Source: Atherinomorus stipes | Lineage: Eukaryota; Chordata; Actinopteri; Atheriniformes; Atherinidae | DNA length: 64,000 nucleotides | Assembly (NCBI GenBank): GCA_023101725.1 | Contig: JALJCO010003425.1 | Coordinates: forward strand, 248,001 to 312,000 | Reading direction: 5' to 3' | In this document: positions 33,951 through 43,732 of the stretch, piece after piece | How positions within the stretch are numbered: position 1 is the first letter of the stretch | Layout: every line of letters begins with the position of its first letter | Notes under the pieces: model-generated | What the model was told of the DNA's origin: nothing | The model's database searches: none | Seen by the model: only the letters and a program-made list of their open reading frames with translations | Position numbers and translations under genes: made by a program

Positions 33951-34770
33951 TCACATTCCACCTCTGAACGCATTATTGACCAACTCTCTGAAACATGGCA
34001 ACATACAGAACGAGAACAGACAGAACAGGATGAGCACTGCTAAGATGGGAGTGCACAGCGTCAGTAGTGACTGACACCAGGAACCAACAATAAGGCTAAA
34101 GTCAGAAGGCATGTAGGCACGTATTTTAGGGTGTAAGAACCAAAACCTGTGTCTCACCCGAGCAGTGAGATTCTCACACTCATAGCTACAATTTTAAAAG
34201 AATGAGAAAGTGTAACTACACCAAACTGAGCCAGCTGTCAGTCATAGTTTAGGTACATCCTTTGTTGCAGCCCTCCTGTGTACGAGCAGTCTGACATGGA
34301 TGCTCAGCAAGGTCAGTACACACCCGGGCTCCAGGGATCAGGCAGGCCAGATGACAGAGATCACTGCAGGGGCCACAAACCCAGACCATCGCTGTGGGAC
34401 AGCTGGAACCTTCCTCAGAAGGAACATGGAGGTATACACTGTGGCATGTACCCTCTAGATGAAAGAGCTGGGTTTGCTCCCATCACATGGTGCGTTGTTG
34501 ACATCATAAGCAGCTGGCACAACAACATCACAAGTGGGTATTCCCCCCCCCCAAACACTCAGACTCAGGGGCATGATGCAGTCTGAGAGCACTCATGAAG
34601 GCCGCTGGCCTGGTGTCTAGAGAACGTGTGGACATTATACCGTTAAACTTGCGTGCCACCTGTACTGCTGTCTGATACTGTAGGTTGTCACGTTCACGAT
34701 GATGATCAACAATGTGTTGTGACCAATAATAACCCGGTGTTCCCCCATGTTGGTATGAGGTGTGAAACAT
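33951..34770 (-). pseudogene. Env-like remnant with C-terminal membrane anchor
   Basis: Two decayed minus-strand frames lie where env belongs, just before the 3' LTR. The upstream one (34770-34528) is a soluble-looking segment that ends after a G-run near 34542-34551, where frame is lost. Cysteine-containing sequence follows in another frame with stops. The last frame (34157-33951) has a long hydrophobic segment (residues about 31-54) followed by a short basic tail, the pattern of an Env transmembrane anchor. No fusion peptide or subunit cleavage site can be claimed. The hAT element at 34774-35697 truncates its 5' side. The call rests on position and the anchor. Confidence 0.45.
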
Positions 34771-34773
34771 AAA

Positions 34774-35697
34774 CAGTGTCGTATAAAGTACCCAAAAGCC
34801 ATACTTGAGTAAAAGTAAAAGTACCTTACTGGAAAATGACTCAAGTAACAGTGAAAGTCGTCTGCTAGAATATTACTTGAGTAAAAGTAAAAAAAAAGTA
34901 GCCAGTATTTACTGTACTTAAGTATCAAAAGTAAACAGTACAGTTATTAAAATGCAATAGGAAATTTGAGTTAAACATTTTCCTTATTTCTGAATAGTTT
35001 AGTTTTTAAGTTTTAATTTGCAAAGTGTAAAGGAGCTTCAATACCTCCTTACATAAACCAACCATATAGAAAAATACTGTACACACAAACATCCTTACAG
35101 ACCTGCATGCATGCCTACCAACATTCATACCCACGTGCATTCAATATTAAATCATTCCTAATAAACTCTTGGTGCTTGGAGGTGATGCAAACAAACAAAG
35201 AACTTGACTGGTTAAACTTAACGTGACTGCAGTGCGACAGCACATGAACTGTCCACCCAGTCGTTACTGAACCCAGAAAAACTTTTTGTTCAACCCCAAA
35301 ATAAGTTGTTTCTCAAAATGGTGAGAACTCAGTCTCACTCATCTTGGACTGAAGACCAGACCAGTGATGCTGAACAGCCGTTCACCTGCTGCTGAGGCAG
35401 GTAAAGGTGTGTTTAGCTTCAGAGACGCTGCACAAGGCTGCTACTAGTGGCTGCTAGTTCCACTACAACAAAACAAAGATTGTCATTGGCTGTTACGTTA
35501 CTTGTTATTTTGTAACGAGTAACTAAGATGCTCAGGTAAATGTAATGGAGTAAAAGTATTGATTTTTTTCCCGGAAAATGTAGTGAAGTAAAAGTAAAAG
35601 TCATCAGAAATAGAAGTAATAAAGTACAGTACAAATATGAAAAATACTACTTAAGTAAAGTAATGAAGTATTTTTACTTCATTACTATACAACACTG
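34774..35697. mobile_element. hAT MITE, 924 bp, 8-bp target duplication AACATAAA
   Basis: The ends CAGTGTCGTATAAAGTA (34774) and ACTATACAACACTG (to 35697) are imperfect inverted repeats. AACATAAA is present exactly on both sides (34766-34773, 35698-35705). Repeated ACTTGAGTAAAAGTAAAAGTA words near both ends are typical subterminal motifs of this fish hAT group. There is no transposase. It inserted into the retrovirus, so it is younger than that integration or moved with the proviral lineage. Confidence 0.95.
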
Positions 35698-35705
35698 AAC
35701 ATAAA

Positions 35706-36476
35706 TAAATCATAAATCAGCAGCATAACAGAGCACAAACCGAAACAACATTCAAAATATCATCCAATTTAAGTGGAAATTCAAAGAGACACTATACAAA
35801 AATAATGTAGGAAAAGAAGATCAATGACCCGGTGCGTCATACATGTACATATGTTGATACCGTTATATCATTTTGTAAAGTCACCGTATGAACTGTGAAC
35901 AAGCGTGCACTCTTAACACGGATTTTAGATTTACTTAAACCATTTGATCAAAACGTATTAAAATAAATAAGTTGGAGGTTATTACTAAGAAATATGAGTG
36001 CAAAGTGAATGTGTGAATGATTTTAAGTTTGATTCACACAAATTTCTAAGTTTTGGTCATGACCATGCAAAATGCAAATAGGGAACAGGTTTCCCACAAT
36101 GCAGTTCACGTCCTTTAACAACAAATCAGAGATACTTCACAAATGAAGACTTCATACGCAGGGTTGGTGGTGTCATGTGACTGAGATGAATTTGAGATGA
36201 TGACACGAACTAGAAAAAATGGTTTGTGTGAAGCATGTCATCTAAATTATGTGAAATAAATCAGCTACAGTTTCCTCCTCCACTTCATCAACTTTTAACT
36301 TTGTAACATTCATCCTTCTGTTTTTCTCGGCTGTTCAGCCGTGTAAGTAACATGTAAACAATCTTCTGTAATGTTTAAAAGGGTAAAAGAAAGGGAAGCC
36401 AGAATAATATAAACTATGCACCACTCACACTGTGGGGATGATCCAGGTTCCTGGTGCCAGCCTCTGTCTGGAGGCG
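35706..36476. other. ERV interior, non-coding
   Basis: A-rich sequence between the hAT MITE and the 83-bp array. No env or pol similarity that I can recognise on the minus strand. Confidence 0.45.
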
Positions 36477-36895
36477 GAGCCACGACGTCACTCTCTGAGC
36501 GTGGTACCATGATGTTGTACTGGGTATCAGGTTACCGGTCTTTCTCCCAGCACCTCACAGAGCCACGACGTCACTCTCTGAGCGTGGTACCATGATGTTG
36601 TACTGGGTATCAGGTTACCGGTCTTTCTCCCAGCACCTCACAGAGCCACGACGTCACTCTCTGAGCGTGGTACCATGATGTTGTACTGGGTATCAGGTTA
36701 CCGGTCTTTCTCCCAGCACCTCACAGAGCCACGACGTCACTCTCTGAGCGTGGTACCATGATGTTGTACTGGGTATCAGGTTACCGGTCTTTCTCCTAGC
36801 ACCTCACAGAGCCACGACGTCACTCTCTGAGCGTGGTACCATGATGTTGTACTGGGTATCAGGTTACCGGTCTTTCTCCTAGCACCTCACAGAGC
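36477..36895. repeat. 83-bp tandem array, five copies
   Basis: Five head-to-tail copies of an 83-bp unit (415 bp plus GAGC). Each has CCACGACGTCACTCTCTGAG, GTGGTACCATGATG and GGTTACCGGTCTTTCTCC. Copies are almost identical; the first three share CTCCCAG and the last two CTCCTAG, so two variants were amplified. It sits between the integrase end and the env region of the retrovirus. Confidence 0.97.
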
Positions 36896-36929
36896 AATTT
36901 AGGTCTTTGTTTGATGCCAAAGTCTTCTG

Positions 36930-37175
36930 TGACTCCCGGACGGAATCCTCTATTAGTACAATCCCCCCGGGCTGGTCACTACTGGGAGGTGTGAGAGCCA
37001 CCGGTAACCTGCAGCAGTGTGTGAGGAGGAATCCACGTCGACCCCCCAGCAATCTGCACAGCTGAGAGGCAAGCAGCACTGGACACGGCCCCTCCCACCT
37101 TTGTGTGGGTGTGGTTTCCTCTGAAGACCTTAACCAGCATTCAGTCTCCATGTTCCACCTCCAACCTGTAGGATG
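36930..37175 (-). pseudogene. Retroviral integrase C-terminal domain remnant
   Basis: On the minus strand one frame gives MLVKVFRGNHTHTK and a second, overlapping frame gives RWEGPCPVLLASQ, then a GGSTWIPP/GRRGF block and a THC-R-type ending. K-W/R-W-E-G-P-x-x-V-L-L followed by an H-C is the GPY/F-like C-terminal signature of gamma/epsilon-type retroviral integrases. The two halves are out of frame near 37100. The catalytic core (DDE) is not seen upstream, so only the extreme end of pol persists. Confidence 0.75.
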
Positions 37176-38030
37176 ACACGAGTGGAAGATTCTCCCAAAG
37201 TGAAAACACTTCTGTCAGTTAGTCAGTCACCATCACTCTATGGAGTAATACATGATTCATTCTGTAAGTAACAGGAGATACATATATGTAAGCATCCACA
37301 AGAAGTCCACTAATTCCCTTGTTCTCAATGTCTCATCAGGATGAGAAACAAACTTTATACTGGAACATTTACAAAACCAAAATATCTAAAGTATTATATA
37401 ATGTTATACCTAAAGAAATAAAGAAGTATGATGACATAAAAGGACATCAAGTAAAACATATACAAAAAAAAAAAAGAGTAGTTATAGGCCGATAAAACCT
37501 GGATAAAACCTGGAAGACCTAGTATATGAGACACCTCTTCATTAGACTAAAACATCACCTTTAGACCTTTAGATCCTCCTTCAGCTCAGTTCACTTCCTG
37601 ATTTAAAACAAGTAAATGATGCCAAACTAATCTGCACAATCAGGCAGGTCTGGATGTCCTGTCAGCAGGACATATTCCAGCTGAAATCCAAACTCAGCAT
37701 AGCAAAAGAACAAAGAAAAAGTCTCGTCTGCGAGCAGAGCATCACACAGAAAGTCAGACCTGTGTCCGGGTGGAAGTGTTTACTGTTAGAGGAAATACTG
37801 GTTAATTGACCCTATTGGACACATGCATCTGTGGGTACCGAACAAATATATTTGGCTTCATATTTAGTTAATCCAACAAAAAATCTATGAAAATCCATGC
37901 AGAGTCCATGCAAATCTATAAAGACCTACAGTATGCAAACATAAAACAATATGATGAGTAAGGAAATCCCAGATTTCAGTCGTGAGGGCTGTTCTGAGAA
38001 AAACATTATCAACAAAAAAGGTTTGCAAGG
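37176..38030. other. ERV interior, unrecognised
   Basis: AT-rich with an A-run near 37462-37475. No reverse transcriptase, RNase H or integrase core motif on the minus strand, where they would be expected. Confidence 0.45.
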
Positions 38031-39175
38031 ATATCAAATCAAATCAAATCAAGTTTATTTATATAGCCCTTTACAGTACCCATTGGACACACAAAGTGCT
38101 TTACAGGAGGGGTAACAGAAAAACATTGGGACAGGTGGGGGAGGGGAGAAAAAAGGAAACCACTGTCCCGCCCTCTGCAGAGGACGTGATAATGGGTTAA
38201 AAAAAACACCCTCAGTACAATTAAGCACGTATACAGACAATCACAATATCATGACACATGTGGTAGGGAGGAGGAGGGGTCCAGAGCCCAGTCAGAGAGG
38301 AGACGCTGCCAACAACAGGGGGCGCATCTTTCCAAACCTCTACCGATTTCTGGTGGGAGGAAGTTGAAGGACCAGCAGTGCAGTGGACATGTGTGTGTCA
38401 GTATCGTGTGATGTGTGTGCGTGAGCGAGAGACAGAGCACACACACAAAGTCTGTAGGTGATAAGAACAGCCTTGCCAGAGTGTCTACTGCTCCCGTGGA
38501 GGGAGGGGGGGGGTTGCAGAGCTTCACTTCGGCAGTTTCTCCAAGGACATTGGGGAGTAGATTAGATAAGTAGGATTGTTTGGGTCAGGCTGACATCTGT
38601 TTTCTTGCCTGCCTTCAAGTCCCAGCGGTCTCCAATGGCGATTCCAAACAGCCAAATCTTGGTCATTTCCATCAATTGCCGGTCGTCAATTTCTCCAAGG
38701 TTGCATCAATCTTGCGCAGCAAGTTCAGAATCTCCTCTTGCTTGTCACTCTTAGTCAGAGTGGCTACAAGTTTTTGAATCTGCTCACAGATCGCATTAGT
38801 CTGAGTGTTGGCGACACGGCAAACAGCCTCCGGCAGCTTGCCAACCGCTGCCATCAGCTTATAATATTTCAGATAAACCAGGTAGATGCATGCTCCAATC
38901 AGCAGGAACCCGATTATCATAAATCCAAAAATGTATACGTCCTCGACGTCTTCCACAGAAAGCACGGACAGGCACATAATCCTCCACTTTCCCCATGAGT
39001 CCATTACATACCCGGCCGGGTGCGTTTCTGCAGGGCAAGAAGGCTGTCCCGAGCCTTGTCTTTGGGTGGAAAAAATTTTATCCAATGCGTTGAGAGACCA
39101 GCCGACCAGATCCATGATTTCCAAGAAGTTTGGGAGAAAACACAGACAGAAGCTCTGAGAGAGACAAGACAAAGA
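38031..39175 (-). mobile_element. LINE-tailed insert carrying a membrane-protein ORF
   Basis: The left end is a minus-strand 3' tail: GTAAAGGGCTATATAAATAA, then an (ATTTG)n repeat (38034-38052), as in fish LINE and SINE tails. About 620 bp of 3' UTR with a GT-rich stretch follows, then the ORF at 39115-38672. A possible target duplication is TTGCAAGG (38023-38030) against TTGCAGGG (39176-39183), 7/8. No reverse transcriptase lies in the 1.15 kb, so it would be a non-autonomous retroposon using a LINE tail, or a 5'-truncated LINE. Confidence 0.6.
38672..39115 (-). CDS. Intact single-pass membrane protein with coiled-coil tail (147 aa), function unknown
   Basis: I do not recognise a named family. 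The ATG at 39115 sits in AATCATGGA, a good context, and is preferred over an in-frame ATG 19 codons upstream that would add an unremarkable cysteine-rich leader. Residues 1-58 are soluble with conserved-looking tryptophans (W6, W41, W44) and cysteines. Residues 61-82 form one strong transmembrane helix (YIFGFMIIGFLLIGACIYLV). Residues 90-143 are a charged, leucine/isoleucine-rich amphipathic stretch likely to be a coiled coil (EEILNLLRKIDATLEKL). There is no clear signal peptide. The frame is uninterrupted while every retroviral and LINE frame around it is broken. It could be an element-encoded accessory protein or a captured host gene. Confidence 0.6.
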   Translation of the reverse strand: MDLVGWSLNALDKIFSTQRQGSGQPSCPAETHPAGYVMDSWGKWRIMCLSVLSVEDVEDVYIFGFMIIGFLLIGACIYLVYLKYYKLMAAVGKLPEAVCRVANTQTNAICEQIQKLVATLTKSDKQEEILNLLRKIDATLEKLTTGN

Positions 39176-39183
39176 TTGCAGGG

Positions 39184-40940
39184 AAAGCAGGGAGACGGGA
39201 GCAGAGGGATAGAGAACTTATGCTGTATGAATATTTCTCAGTTATGTTCTAAGATGAAAGCTGGTGTAACTATAGCTGGAAATGTTTTTAGCTGTTCTGA
39301 ACATACAGTAGCTCCACTAAGCAGCTGCTTCTCTCCCAGTCTGTGAGGAGCTGAGCTGCATGTCTGATAAGACTGTTATCTATCACCTGGAGCGTTTGTG
39401 TGCATCAGGCTCACGTAGCAGCCATGAAACCATGTTAGAAGTTATTTGTATGTGTGAATGAAATGCAACAACATGAAACAAGAAACGAATGTCCCTTCTA
39501 TTTGCTACAGTAAATGCACATGTTGAAGTAGTTGACTGTGCAACCAGTTAGCTAACCAGGCCAAAACAAAAATGTTTGTTTGGATCGGATGACCATGGGC
39601 AGCTGTTATCACAGCAAATTCCACCGAATAAGAGGAACAAACATCACTAGTTAAGTGTACTTTAAGCTGAATGAATATATCATCACACAAAACGCACAGC
39701 CTGGAAGTTTAACTCTCCAAGAACTGGCACCATCGAATTATTTGTATGCCTCCCTCATACAGAGCAGCTCTTCTCTAAAAAACAGATGTAAAAGTTTAGA
39801 ACTGTATACAACGTATACATCCAGACCCAGTTTCTGCTTTCTAGATCTCTCATCATGCCCTAAACAACGTGCAGTTGTCCTCAGCTACACGTCTAAAACT
39901 GTATCTACTGTCTGATTTCTCTGTGCTGATAGAGAATGTCGTCTTAACAGATGCTTATGAGGCATAAACACAAACACTGGGAAACTAAACTGAAAATGGA
40001 GATGAGGTTAGCAATGCTGCTCAAAGTAATGAAACCAAAAACAGACAAAAACCTAAACCAAATGTGAAAACCAACATAAACCTTAACTGGATTCCTATGA
40101 AACAAAAAGGCACAAACTAAAAACTGTAACCAAAACCCATCTATAACAAAACAAGGCCTAGCTACCCCAACGCCAACACAAATCCAGTGTAAGACACAAC
40201 AACTGAAGTCACCGAAACCCACAAACAAAACAAACTGAGGACAGACAGATACGAGGCCAAACAGCTGTACCAGGCCTTGTAGAGACACGGACGTTTCTAA
40301 TAAAAACTACAAAGCCAGACTGTGGCCAGACTTATATCAGGACGTCAGGACGACTCCTGACCTGGCCCACAGTAGCTTTCTATTTTATATTTGTGTGGCT
40401 GTAGCAACTTCATAGAGATTAAAGTTACCCTCCTGTAGTCAGTCTGAGCACTGACACATAGTCCAGTCATCCACTCTCTGCACCTCCTGGATTTCAGTAC
40501 CCAAAACCTGCCAGCATGTGCATGAGGGTTTGGCTAGTGAACTCACACCCCTCTGTTTTTGTTTGAATGCAAACTGTTTAGTTGAGGTTAATCATCATTC
40601 CATTATTACTACAGGAAATCAAATAAGTCGTTTCTACTGCTAACTGCTAATGTTGTGCACTGATGACTGGTTATCAGTAGTAACTTAAACTAAGTCCTCA
40701 ACAGTTGTGATTGTCGACACAACTTAACTTGTCTAGTTGCAGCATGTGCAAAAACTAGAATGGTCTGGCCGATCACACCTTCCCTGGAATCTGGATCCAT
40801 GATCCATACTTTGGCAATCAGATTGTTTCTCCCATGTACCAATAATGTTATTTCTGGTATTTCTTCCGCATCCGCACATAACTCAAACAGGAATAGAACC
40901 TCCTACTCCTTCTTCTTTTCTTTCCTTTCTCTGTCTAGTC
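39184..40940. other. ERV interior where pol should lie; not recognisable
   Basis: No protease, RT or RNase H motifs are visible on the minus strand. AC-rich tracts (39950-40260) create a hydrophobic 114-residue frame that looks compositional. Most of pol appears deleted or replaced. Confidence 0.5.
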
Positions 40941-40944
40941 AGAC

Positions 40945-41388
40945 GTTATGTCTGACTTAAGGCCTGAAACCCCAAAGCAGCACATTCTTTAGCTGTTGCC
41001 TGAAAGCTCCATCTTCCTCGTTATCATCCTCCAAACCACTGTTCTCAGCAAACACTTTTTACATTCGTTCTCTAAACTCCATAACAGACTCCCCATCCCA
41101 TTGTTTGGTCTGACTGATAGCAGACCAAACCAACAGGACACAGCTGTGCTAAGGTCTGCGCTATCATGTGCAACAGGTTGGGGTGGGGGTGTCCGTGGTT
41201 ACGGGTAACACTTTCTGGGGAGACAATAATTAATAACAAAACCTGGTGCACTGTCCCACATCCAGAGTCATGTGGACTCCATTATTTTTCCATTTCTGAA
41301 GGAACCTCACTGACTCTGGATGTGTCACAGCCATGTATTCAGCATCTGCAGAACACACAGACACTACTTTACTGCGATTGCTCCCCAT
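40945..41388 (-). pseudogene. Retroviral gag remnant (matrix start, capsid homology region)
   Basis: A frame beginning at 41388 opens MGSNRSK, a classic N-myristoylation signal, and runs 52 codons before a stop. This suits the start of a matrix domain. Further on (41106-41062) another frame has QWDGESVMEFRERM, resembling the capsid major homology region (Q...ES..EF..R). After one stop FAENSGLEDDNEEDGAFRQQ and LKNVLLWGF follow. Stops and frameshifts make it non-functional. It lies about 1 kb inside the 5' LTR, as gag should. Confidence 0.7.
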
Positions 41389-41821
41389 GTTTTGAAGTTT
41401 TGAAGGTTGTGACTTCGTCAAAAGGAAATTTCTCCAGCGGACCCTTTCCTCCTTCCCTTCACGTCAAGCTTCTAGGCCAAACTTATTGTTTGGTCCGGAC
41501 CTGAACTCGGGGTTCTATCCCGGGAATGTGAGGAAGGTTTTAGATCCTGATCAGAAGTCACCTAAAGCCTTAATGATTTCAGTAAAGGATTCACACACAG
41601 TCCAGACTTTACGTTGGCACCGGTAGGTTTCGGGTCTGGACGGTGTCAGTAATCCTCCAAAATCCTTTCACTCTTTCCACACACACACTCTTCACATCCA
41701 CACCTTGAAACCAGACTAGTCATTACTGAATTATAATTAATTTAAATTGTTCCTTTTCAGTATAAAGTACTACAGGAACTATTACAATTTAGAGTTTTAC
41801 CAAAAGAAGCTTCATGACTAT

Positions 41822-42069
41822 GGGACCCAGTCCCATCAGGACCCAGTCCTGCTTACAGGCCTGTGAGGAACTTACTCTACAAATGGGACCCAGTCCCACC
41901 AGGGCCCAGCCCTGTCTCACACCCTGAGGAGGTTCTGAACCGTTTCAATAATGGGACCCAGTCCCACCAGGACCCAGTCCTGTCAATTGGTCCCAGCCAG
42001 GCCTGTGAGGAACTTACTCTACAAATGGGACCCAGTCCCACCAGGGCCCAGCCCTGTCTCACACCCTGG
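41822..42069. repeat. Direct repeats in ERV leader, 140-bp spacing
   Basis: A block starting GCCTGTGAGGAACTTACTCT and continuing about 65 bp occurs at about 41861 and again at 42001. Shorter GGGACCCAGTCCCA units recur at 41821, 41885, 41953 and 42027. The tandem duplication lies between the primer site and gag, where packaging and splice signals reside. Confidence 0.85.
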
Positions 42070-42373
42070 CGACCATCCGGATCTTCTGTTATCCAAAAAA
42101 CAGGAACGTACGTGTCTTTTTTTCTTTTAAGAAAAACAATGACTTTTGTAATTACACCTGTAGGGACCAATGTCCCTCCACTCTGCACTTGGTGGTCTCA
42201 CCCCTTTGGTTCTTTGGATGCCGTCAAGCAGGACCAAACTCGGGGCGGCAGACCCAATCCCGGCCAGTACAGAATTCACTGGACTGGACTCTTATCAGCA
42301 GGTCCAACCTGCTGGCTGTGCACAGACTACGGAGTTGTTCTGCCGTTCCCGAGTCAGCTCCACTGTGTTGGCA

Positions 42374-42390
42374 TCCGGCTCGAAGGACCA
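42374..42390 (-). other. ERV primer-binding site, tRNA-Tyr
   Basis: On the minus strand TGGTCCTTCGAGCCGGA begins three bases after the 5' LTR. It is complementary to the 3' end of vertebrate tRNA-Tyr including CCA, matching 17 nt. Confidence 0.88.
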
Positions 42391-42393
42391 AAA

Positions 42394-42705
42394 TGTTAGG
42401 TTAATTCTTTATAAACCCAAAAGGAATGAGAGAGACAAGAAAGAGTCAACACCAAGTTAGAGTTTTAACTTGCAAGGGGAGACAGTCTCATACCATCTCC
42501 GAGGTTTTTCTGAGCCTTGCAGCTTTTTATTCACACAGGTCATGTTAGACAAAACAACTCCTTGTATGGAAACGGGTTGACAGATACAGTAGCAGAAGAT
42601 AGTGGTACTTCTCCATAGCAGTAATTTTCCACTGAGAGCATGTCACACTGAAGCAGATCATGCATGTCACACACTTATCATTGATAATATAGAATTATTC
42701 TAACA
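42394..42705 (-). repeat. ERV 5' LTR (312 bp)
   Basis: Same boundaries as the other LTR (TGTTAGG...TCTAACA) with two mismatches in 312. On the minus strand this LTR precedes the primer site, so it is the promoter LTR. Confidence 0.96.
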
Positions 42706-42959
42706 ACATCACAAGAGGTCATGCAGGCATGACGGTCAAGACATAGTAGCACTGCTATAGAAATTGATAAATTTGTTACGAGGGAGATGTCCCAGTTGAA
42801 ATACATGTGAAGTTACATGTTGCAAAGTACTGGTCGAAGTAATGAAGGAGATGATACGCAGCATCACTCCTGCCATTGATATTCACACAGGAAGTACATT
42901 TCACAAGGAGAAATAAGAGGAAAAAGGAGAGGAGAAGGAAAAAAAGAGAGTAGTTTATT

Positions 42960-43085
42960 CTTAAAATCTTTTTTCTCCCTTTTGCACCCCGCTGTGATGC
43001 TCATACTGTAATGTTTTATGTAAAGCACTTTGAATTGTCCTGTACATGAAATGTGCTATACAAATGAACTTGCCTTGCCTAAACC
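42960..43085 (+). repeat. LINE L2-type 3' tail
   Basis: TTTTATGTAAAGCACTTTGA, TGTACATGAAATGTGCTATA and a CTTGCCTTGCCT tail are the standard 3' end of fish L2 LINEs. It is probably the end of the LINE starting at 29810. Confidence 0.85.
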
Positions 43086-43559
43086 ACTCGTACAAACCAT
43101 TCAAGAAAGAATTTATTCATACGAATGCTTCTTGCATGAGGCCCAATGAGCCCAGCTAAGTTTTTAAACCTGGATGTCTGAAGCCTACTTCTGTGCTGTA
43201 GGCCGCTGGATTTAAAAAGTGTCTGCATCTGGTGGAAGTTTAATCTCCACTGGAAGATAAATGCTGCTGATCCATGCTTAGTCTGGACTCTGCTCTGGAC
43301 CCTAGTCTGAGCTCTGATCTGGACCATTTCACCTGAGTCCTTGGATCTCAGAGTCCTGCATGTCTACTTTCTCTGAACATGTCACATATGGATTCTGTAT
43401 TTGTTGATGGTCAGCAGGGATTTATAATCTACTCTGACTGGAAACCAGTGTAAAGACTTTTAAAACCGGTGTGATGTGTTCAGACGGTTTAGTCCTGGTT
43501 TAACTCCAGCAGCATCTGGAGGGGCTGCAGCTGTTTGATGGTCTGACTGGGAAGTCCAC
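43086..43559. other. No gene seen
   Basis: Ordinary sequence; a short minus-strand frame at 43079-43327 is unremarkable. Confidence 0.35.
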
Positions 43560-43732
43560 TTAAAGGTGCCATGACGTCAAATTTCACTTTTCTGGGGTTT
43601 TGGGTGTATAATATGATCTGTTGTGCACTGATGAGGCCATGTGAATGTCCAGAGAGTGAGAATCAAAGTTCCTGTTTATGGTCTGTCAGCTTTGTCTCTC
43701 TGCTCAGAAACGGTTGAATCAGACAGCAGCTG

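Larger units (their letters stand above)
33040..42705 (-). mobile_element. Endogenous retrovirus, 9.67 kb, LTR-bounded, defective
   Basis: Two 312-bp direct LTRs (33040-33351, 42394-42705) bound the element, with ACAT duplicated outside (33036-33039, 42706-42709). Next to the right LTR is a 17-nt match to the 3' end of tRNA-Tyr, and next to the left LTR a polypurine tract, so the provirus reads right to left. Remnants of gag, integrase C-terminus and an env-like membrane anchor occur in retroviral order. Protease and most of pol are absent. The 4-bp duplication and integrase style suggest a gamma/epsilon-like class, which is inference. The LTRs differ at only two sites although the interior is ruined. 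Confidence 0.93.
29810..43085 (+). mobile_element. L2/CR1-type LINE, 5'-truncated, split by nested insertions
   Basis: LINE sequence occurs in three colinear plus-strand blocks: RT front part (29810-30173), RT back part and 3' coding end (31792-32905), and 3' tail (about 42960-43085). The tail has TATGTAAAGCACTTTGAATTG, a GTGCTATACAAATGAACTTG block and a TTGCC repeat. The first gap is a hAT-like element. The second holds a retrovirus plus about 110 bp and 250 bp of other sequence at its two edges. The LINE is therefore older than both insertions. Linking the tail to the body is inferred from family layout and strand. Confidence 0.75.

Noticed and set aside
39944..40288. 114-residue hydrophobic minus-strand ORF as a membrane protein
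   Set aside because: Arises from A/C-rich plus-strand sequence (AAC, ACA, CAAA words) that translates to Phe, Val, Cys and Leu on the other strand.
33040..42705. Potentially active retrovirus
   Set aside because: gag, pol and env are broken or missing despite near-identical LTRs.
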